Shown piece by piece: positions 59,284 to 64,000 of a stretch of 64,000 nt of DNA (within the stretch, counting starts at the first letter, position 1; each line of letters starts with the position of its first letter). Location: the NCBI GenBank assembly GCA_031422315.1, contig JANOQN010000049.1:1-64000 (forward strand). The letters are read 5' to 3'. The notes under the pieces are model-generated. The model was given only the letters and a program-made list of their open reading frames with translations. It did no database searches and had not been told where the DNA came from. Origin of the DNA: JANNYA01 sp031422315. Lineage in GTDB: Bacteria; Pseudomonadota; Gammaproteobacteria; Xanthomonadales; SZUA-5. The position numbers and the translations under genes are program-made.

Positions 59284-59835
59284 ATGTTCCTATTCGAAAC
59301 ATTTTTTGATTTGGCTACCGCCATACCCTTTTGGCTATTGCTAGGTTTCATTTTTTGCATCGCGAAATTTCTCTGCAATAACAAGCACCGAAAGATTTAC
59401 AAGCGCTGGTGCGTTGTTTTGGGGGTTATCAATCTTTTTTTGTTAAACATTCATTACACGGCGATTTTTAACTCAGGCCCGTTTCGCGGTGTGGTGACCG
59501 ATCGAGCTAACGGCAAACTACTTGAAGGCGTTCGAGTTAATGCGTATTGGAGCACACCTTCGCTGGCACCCGTTCGAATGCCGGATTGGGTAGTACTAAT
59601 CAGTTCGATGCAATTCAATTGCGATGTTAGGTCGCACGTGATGATTACAGATAGCGAAGGTAGGTTTAGCACTACTGCCTGGTACGGAGCAAAAGTTTGG
59701 CACGGTTGCAATTATGGAAAATTTCACGCTACAGATGAGCGCTATAGAATGCTTTACGAGGGTGATTCCTCGCTTCGCGACGTGTCCATGTTTTCCCCAG
59801 CTCGAGTCGAGCTGGATCTCAAACCGGAATGGTAA
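59284..59835 (+). CDS. Membrane protein with C-terminal beta-sandwich
   Basis: The 183-residue protein has two N-terminal hydrophobic segments (about 8-28, IPFWLLLGFIFCIAKFL, and 42-62, WCVVLGVINLFLLNIHY). A carboxypeptidase-regulatory-like domain follows, starting FRGVVTDRANGKLLEGVRVN near 76 and ending EGRFSTTAWYGAKVWHGCNY. The beta domain probably faces the periplasm. It starts two bases after the small membrane gene and ends 12 bases before the phospholipase-like pseudogene, so the three form a unit. Confidence 0.72.
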   Translation: MFLFETFFDLATAIPFWLLLGFIFCIAKFLCNNKHRKIYKRWCVVLGVINLFLLNIHYTAIFNSGPFRGVVTDRANGKLLEGVRVNAYWSTPSLAPVRMPDWVVLISSMQFNCDVRSHVMITDSEGRFSTTAWYGAKVWHGCNYGKFHATDERYRMLYEGDSSLRDVSMFSPARVELDLKPEW

Positions 59836-59847
59836 AGGAAAGAGTCA

Positions 59848-60497
59848 ATGAGAATGTTTCGAGTAGTATCAATGTTGCTGTTATTGATGATTACGTATTC
59901 TGCAAAATCATTTGAAATCAATACGCACGCTTTCATGTCGCAAAAAGCGTACGAAACTTCGGTGCTTTCGCCCAGCCACCCAAACTCGATTTTGCCGATT
60001 TTAGGCTTGGACCGTTGGCCAAAAGCCGAAACCTTTTATCTCTATCAAGGCTTACCAGCTCTAAGAGGCATACGCCGCTATTTCGATGATGTTGATGTGG
60101 ATGAATCCTACCTTACGGCTACTGCGCGCCCCACCACTGTGATGCCATTCCTCGAGCCATTGGCTACTCAGCAGACATTATTGACTTTTTCTTTCGAGGC
60201 AAACTCACCGTCGACCCCATTCGCACAAGCAATGGGCAAATATTTGGCTTCGAGAAAATTCGCTTGCGGGTGCGCAACAGCACCGATCCGATCCGATTAC
60301 CGGCTCAGATTCCCATACGGTGCTACAAACGGTGGATGCCGGAAAGCCGGTCGTGGCTGTGCGCTATTGCCGAGTCTACTCGGCGCTCGCTCTTTTTGAA
60401 TTTTTCTACAAACGAAGGCGGTGGTTTTTCCAGCTGCTTGGCAAATTCACGAAGTGACAAACCAGAATTATTACTAAAACTCAGGAACTTGCTTTAA
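59848..60497 (+). pseudogene. Broken secreted zinc-dependent phospholipase C-like gene
   Basis: The first frame (59848-60399) starts with a leader and SFEINTHAFMSQKAYETS, closely like the start of the intact-looking gene at 62714. After about residue 85 the coding signal moves to another frame, readable as IPRAIGYSADIIDFFFRGKL and then FGFEKIRLRVRNSTDPIRLP, ending at 60497. That segment is like the far C-terminal part of this secreted family. The central part carrying the His-x-x-x-Asp metal motif is absent. Internal deletion plus frameshift is the simplest reading. The product would be inactive. Confidence 0.7.
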
Positions 60498-60513
60498 TTC
60501 TCTGAAGCGCGAA

Positions 60514-60753
60514 TCAGGCCCTTTTTTTAACAACCTGTTTCAAGAGTTTTATCGGATCAACGCCTAGCGCCGCCGCATAATCGAGAAATTCCGCAACATC
60601 CAAGCGGCGTTCTCCACCCTCAACCTTTGCAATGAATGACTGTGGTTTGCCCAACGCGGCTGCCAAGTCTTTTTGCAAAAAACCAAGTCGAGCGCGCTCG
60701 GCAACAAGCAGCTCAATCAACGCTAGATTCTTTGCTCGATAAGGAGAAGGCAC
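60514..60753 (-). CDS. XRE-family helix-turn-helix regulator
   Basis: The 79-residue protein is a single HTH_3 domain: LIELLVAERARLGFLQKDLA, then AALGKPQSFIAKVEGGERRL with the recognition helix at QSFIAKVEGGE, and a basic C-terminus. It is the only minus-strand gene in the locus and lies between the broken and intact modules. It might control them, or be an orphan antitoxin-type regulator; no toxin partner is adjacent. Confidence 0.87.
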   Translation of the reverse strand: MPSPYRAKNLALIELLVAERARLGFLQKDLAAALGKPQSFIAKVEGGERRLDVAEFLDYAAALGVDPIKLLKQVVKKRA

Positions 60754-60887
60754 GGCAAACCAATTACAGGACGAGCTGCAATGGTGAAAGCGCGTATCAA
60801 AAATACCGTTTTAGGATTTGCTCTTGCGTGTTGGCGATGCACGAGCGTAAGCTGACACTCGAATAAACTCGCAGAATAGGAAACGCC

Positions 60888-61904
60888 ATGAAGTTCGTGT
60901 ACTTAACACTACTTATTTGCTCCACCCTAATCAGCGCTCAAGATCAATGCGGGTTTCCGAAATCTTCCCAAGACAGCGGCTTTGAAGCGGGCGAACAGTC
61001 GCAATTTGCCAGCTTGCCGCTCGATTCCACGCCTTTGACGATGACAGTTGCCTATCCAACTCAAAATTTAGTGGTTGGAACGCCTTCAATTCAAGTTTAT
61101 GGCGCGCTGACTGGCCCGGCTAATCTGGGCGTACGGATAAATGACTCGGTGCTTGCAATCAATAGCGCAACTGACTTCACCACCCAGCTTTTTACATTGC
61201 AACCGGGCACCAACGCGCTTGCAATAAAAGTGCAGACACAAACTGGCGGCATACAAACGATTACTCGGAACGTAACCTATGACCCAGCGCTTGGCGCTGA
61301 TGTGCAATTTCGCGGAGTTACCTCAGGTGACTACGCGCCAATCACTATTCCGTTCGCGCTAAAAACACGAAATCCTGCTGGGCAAACCTCCGTCGTTCGT
61401 ACGGAATTTGATTTCGATGGCAACGGAAGTTTTGAAATTGACACCGCCGCCGCACCTGCAGCACCCGAAGCGCGCTATGCAACCCCAGGCGTCTTTTTGG
61501 CTAAAGCAAGAATCACTTTCGATGATGGCAATCCAGTAACCCCGCTGGTAGTTCGTGAAGCTAGCTATCGAATTCAAACGAAATCGCTTGCGTACGTAAG
61601 ACTTACTTTGTGCGGTGTTTTTTATGGTTTGAAGAACAAGCTCATTGCTAATCAAATACCTGATGCCTTGACTGCGATGTCGCCACGCATTAGAGCGAGC
61701 TATGAAGAGCTGTTTAATTTTCAAGGCCCTGCGCTAGCCACGCGTTCGGCAAAGTTAGGCGTGATTGTAGGTGGGCAAATCTCCGATATTTCAGCTGAGC
61801 TGCAAGCCGCTACACCTAATCCGGCAGTTTCGGGTGAATTCTTGAGTTTTCCCATTTTGTTTGCGCGCGATGCTTCGGGTGTTTGGCGGATAAGCGGCTT
61901 GTAG
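60888..61904 (+). CDS. Secreted Ig-like protein of the right-end locus
   Basis: The 338-residue protein has a Sec leader (KFVYLTLLICSTLISAQ). It then has a short segment with QDSGFEAGEQS, an Ig-like repeat (MTVAYPTQNLVVGTPSIQVY near 47, INDSVLAINSATDFTTQLFT) and a PKD-like domain with VVRTEFDFDGNGSFEIDTAA near 168. The C-terminal alpha/beta segment is unassigned (AYVRLTLCGVFYGLKNKLIA). It is like exported structural or binding proteins of Xanthomonadales. It precedes the small membrane gene at 61915 by ten bases. Confidence 0.75.
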   Translation: MKFVYLTLLICSTLISAQDQCGFPKSSQDSGFEAGEQSQFASLPLDSTPLTMTVAYPTQNLVVGTPSIQVYGALTGPANLGVRINDSVLAINSATDFTTQLFTLQPGTNALAIKVQTQTGGIQTITRNVTYDPALGADVQFRGVTSGDYAPITIPFALKTRNPAGQTSVVRTEFDFDGNGSFEIDTAAAPAAPEARYATPGVFLAKARITFDDGNPVTPLVVREASYRIQTKSLAYVRLTLCGVFYGLKNKLIANQIPDALTAMSPRIRASYEELFNFQGPALATRSAKLGVIVGGQISDISAELQAATPNPAVSGEFLSFPILFARDASGVWRISGL

Positions 61905-61914
61905 GAGCTTGGCA

Positions 61915-62259
61915 ATGATTTATTGGCAGGAAATCGCTGGTACAGCGCTTTTATCTTTAGTTGGATTAATCGCCATCTATTTTGTCGCAAGAACCAAGAT
62001 GAATGTAGAAAGCAAACTATTTCTAGGGTTGCGCTCATTTGTGATGGCGGTGCTAACGAGCTGGCATGTGCTGGCGCCAGGCGGTGCAGCAATTATTCCA
62101 TTGCCTTCAATTATTTGGTTTTTCATGTCATTTGGTAAAGCAGCACCGCAAAACACCGGAGAGACGATTTTTCTTTCATATCTTGTTATTCAATTTGCGA
62201 TTCAGTTTTTGGTATTCTATATTGTGACCGCACGTGCTAAAAACGTACTCGTTAAATAA
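61915..62259 (+). CDS. Small multi-TM membrane protein, paralogue 2
   Basis: ATG 61915 follows GGAG by seven bases and gives 114 residues; a TTG at 61909 is less likely. Three or four hydrophobic segments are visible (TALLSLVGLIAIYFVARTKM; RSFVMAVLTSWHVLAPGG; IIWFFMSFG; LVIQFAIQFLVFYIVTARAK). The SWHVLAPGGAAIIPLPSI signature matches the paralogues at 58943 and 62279. Family and function are unknown. It is in line with the following two genes. Confidence 0.72.
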   Translation: MIYWQEIAGTALLSLVGLIAIYFVARTKMNVESKLFLGLRSFVMAVLTSWHVLAPGGAAIIPLPSIIWFFMSFGKAAPQNTGETIFLSYLVIQFAIQFLVFYIVTARAKNVLVK

Positions 62260-62278
62260 TTTAATAAATTAGAATTAT

Positions 62279-62665
62279 ATGCTTTGGTGGGTAATTATTG
62301 GCGGAACTTTAGGGTTTTCTATCACAGGACTTACGCTGATTTATTTCCTAGCAATCTCGCGTAAGAACATTGAATGCAGATTGCCTTTAGGTATCAGAGC
62401 TTTAGTCGCAACCCTATTGACTTCTTGGTGTGTACTTGCGAGTGGAATGGGTGGGATCTGGCCATTTCATTCGATTTATTTAATTTCTTTGCTTATCTTT
62501 TCGTCCTCGTCAATGGACGACGACAGCTGGATTCTGTTAAGCGGTTTGATTGTTCAAGTCGTATTTCACTACGTTGCGTTTTATATTATAACTGTTAGAA
62601 AAGAAAACCAACTTAATAGGGCTCATTTTATTGCTTCCGGAAAGCGGTTGAAGCCATTTAATTGA
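62279..62665 (+). CDS. Small multi-TM membrane protein, paralogue 3
   Basis: The 128-residue protein has the same plan as the one just upstream: WWVIIGGTLGFSITGLTLIY, RALVATLLTSWCVLASGMGG, then SIYLISLLIFSSSS and VQVVFHYVAFYIITVRKENQ. It is closest to the 61915 product, so a tandem duplication is likely. No clear ribosome site precedes ATG 62279. A basic C-terminal tail ends the protein 48 bases before the phospholipase-like gene. Confidence 0.7.
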   Translation: MLWWVIIGGTLGFSITGLTLIYFLAISRKNIECRLPLGIRALVATLLTSWCVLASGMGGIWPFHSIYLISLLIFSSSSMDDDSWILLSGLIVQVVFHYVAFYIITVRKENQLNRAHFIASGKRLKPFN

Positions 62666-62713
62666 ACGGTTAAGAGAACATTTGTTCCGCTGAAATTTAA
62701 TTTGGAGTTAACG

Positions 62714-64000
62714 GTGAGAAATAGTTTATTGATTTCCCTTGTGCTACTGTCGAAAAGCGTTTTTGCTTTCGAAACACCGACACACGCGTTCATTACCAAG
62801 CGTGCGTTTGACAACTCAAATCTGGGCCAGCCGAATAGTGCACTCTATTTCCGTCTTGGCTTTGACCGCCTAACAGCGACTCGACCTTTCGATATGCAGC
62901 TGCCGTTAAACTGCGTTGCTGATGCATTGCCCAACCAAGATTCCTACGTAGACGCTTTGCCAAACTGGCTAACAGGTGCGAGCGTGCCGCCTGACATGGC
63001 TTCAGTTCGTTTTCGTTGTCCAAATATCTATGAAAAGCGCGACATGCCAATTATTTATACCGGACGGAGCATAAATTCTGCTTCCCTGGTTGCTAGTCAA
63101 ATTTTGCTTGGGCCGACGCCTGAATTGCGATTTGAATCGTGGTTGATGCGTGGAGTGATTCGTGAAGATGATCTTGCAGTTGGCAATTACCCAACGCCTG
63201 AAGATGCGCCTGACCCAGATCCGTATGGGGTAGTTATCGACCGGCCTCGCTATCATTTTTACAATCCGTATACAAATACAGCGGATGTAATTGCAACGTT
63301 GGGCCCAGCACTACCCTGGGCGCTCGGAGAAGCGGATCCATTTTTAGGGTCAGGCCAGCAACTACCTGACCCAACACGCGGCAACCACTACAGCTACTTG
63401 GACGCACGACGCGCCTATTTTTTGGCAATTACTTACAAGCAACCCGGTATTTCAACATTCGATAAAACCCGCCTTGATTCCGATGTGCGAATGGCGCTAT
63501 GGGCCACGACACTAAAATCAATTGGGCATGTTGTTCATTTGTTGCAAGATCAGGCATCTCCACAACATTCCCGAGGTGAACGCCATAATCACGTCTGTAG
63601 TGGGCGTTTCGTTCTTATAAACGAAGACATAGCAACCCGAACGTTCGAAAATTACACCAACTATCGTTTAACTTACGGATACAACAAGGTGCTAGGTTTC
63701 GAGCGATACATCGCAACCAATAGCTGCGAAGAAGGCGCTTGGAACGACATGTTTAGAGCAGGCTCCGACCGCGCTGACATGAGCCCCACGCCAATTACAG
63801 CCTGGAGCGCTAACTACCCGATTCCCAAATTTTCGGTGCAGCGGAAGTTTTTTACTACACGCTCGCCAAGTGATCCGGCTGAGGTACCTTTGGCACTGCT
63901 CAATGCGCGCGCTGGCTTAGGTGATTACGCCAATCGGGGATTTTATACGCAGAATAATCAAAGAGGTGATTTGCCTAGCCCACCCGAAATTGCTGACCCA
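62714..64000 (+). CDS. Secreted zinc-dependent phospholipase C-like protein, runs off the right edge
   Basis: GTG 62714 has GGAG seven bases upstream; 429 codons are open to the window end. The product starts with a leader (RNSLLISLVLLSKSVFA). The mature N-terminus FETPTHAFITKRAFDNSN supplies the likely first metal His. A helix with LKSIGHVVHLLQDQASPQHS near 275 gives the H-x-x-x-D-type site of the phospholipase C / S1-P1 nuclease fold, and RGERHNH follows. Insertions between these motifs are longer than in the small enzymes. It is probably a secreted metal-dependent hydrolase acting on phosphodiesters. A broken paralogue lies at 59848-60497. Confidence 0.78.
   Translation, partial: MRNSLLISLVLLSKSVFAFETPTHAFITKRAFDNSNLGQPNSALYFRLGFDRLTATRPFDMQLPLNCVADALPNQDSYVDALPNWLTGASVPPDMASVRFRCPNIYEKRDMPIIYTGRSINSASLVASQILLGPTPELRFESWLMRGVIREDDLAVGNYPTPEDAPDPDPYGVVIDRPRYHFYNPYTNTADVIATLGPALPWALGEADPFLGSGQQLPDPTRGNHYSYLDARRAYFLAITYKQPGISTFDKTRLDSDVRMALWATTLKSIGHVVHLLQDQASPQHSRGERHNHVCSGRFVLINEDIATRTFENYTNYRLTYGYNKVLGFERYIATNSCEEGAWNDMFRAGSDRADMSPTPITAWSANYPIPKFSVQRKFFTTRSPSDPAEVPLALLNARAGLGDYANRGFYTQNNQRGDLPSPPEIADP

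Noticed and set aside
1..64000. CRISPR array, tRNA, rRNA or integron integrase
   Set aside because: No regularly spaced identical repeats were found, no cloverleaf or CCA-ended tRNA or rRNA core was recognised, and no tyrosine recombinase motif was seen in any frame near the attC-like sites.

Overview
The window looks like chromosome of a gammaproteobacterium close to the Xanthomonadales (Lysobacterales). This is an inference from gene content and order: aroQ-accB-accC; rapZ next to a small PTS (EIIA, HPr, EI); pilMNOPQ divergent from a class A PBP; an IMPase-nudE-cysQ-mazG operon; a bacterial 3-hydroxyanthranilate dioxygenase; and secreted proteins ending in a RDGFE-like tail. No rRNA, tRNA or CRISPR array was recognised. 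Genes are mostly tightly packed and base composition is moderately GC-rich.

Layout. 1-0.64 kb: 5' part of a group II intron (with its maturase start) sitting directly behind a Rho-independent terminator. 0.7-7.3 kb: roadblock-like protein, an unknown gene coupled to a class IV-like histone deacetylase homologue, a DUF1501/DUF1800 secreted pair and a secreted protein. 7.3-11.2 kb: PLP decarboxylase, a vapB gene with a truncated vapC, and adenine deaminase, bracketed by two inverted copies of a ~143-bp MITE-like element. 11.2-16.1 kb: M14-like deacylase, accC, accB, aroQ (minus) and hutG (plus). 16.2-19.2 kb: an accessory stretch with attC-like sites and minus-strand genes placed like integron cassettes, with no integrase in view. 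19.2-22.4 kb: Fic protein with a probable self-operator, LMW-phosphatase-like protein, dinB, nbaC. 22.6-26 kb: rapZ-EIIA-HPr-EI. 26-29.2 kb: mscL, a helical stress-like protein, cupin, small secreted protein, GlxA-type regulator. 29.2-35.7 kb: a 1193-residue one-piece hybrid sensor kinase overlapping an FG-GAP-like secreted protein, and a degenerate nucleotidyltransferase-like gene. 35.8-46.9 kb: class A PBP divergent from pilMNOPQ, which continues into a large Ig-like lipoprotein and ends at a strong terminator. 47-58.6 kb: acyl-CoA dehydrogenase, darP, ELM1-like, BON protein, oxidoreductase, GNAT, a 41-residue ORF, the IMPase-nudE-cysQ-mazG operon, EamA transporter, DUF1684 lipoprotein. 58.9-64 kb: an unassigned accessory locus with three related small membrane proteins, a membrane protein with a beta-sandwich tail, a secreted Ig-like protein, and two secreted metal-dependent phospholipase-like proteins, one broken and one running off the window.

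The best candidates for something undescribed are the cassette-like array (16.7-19.0 kb) and the repeated secreted-enzyme plus small-membrane-protein locus at the right end, whose arrangement would fit an effector/partner system. Functions there are hypotheses only.
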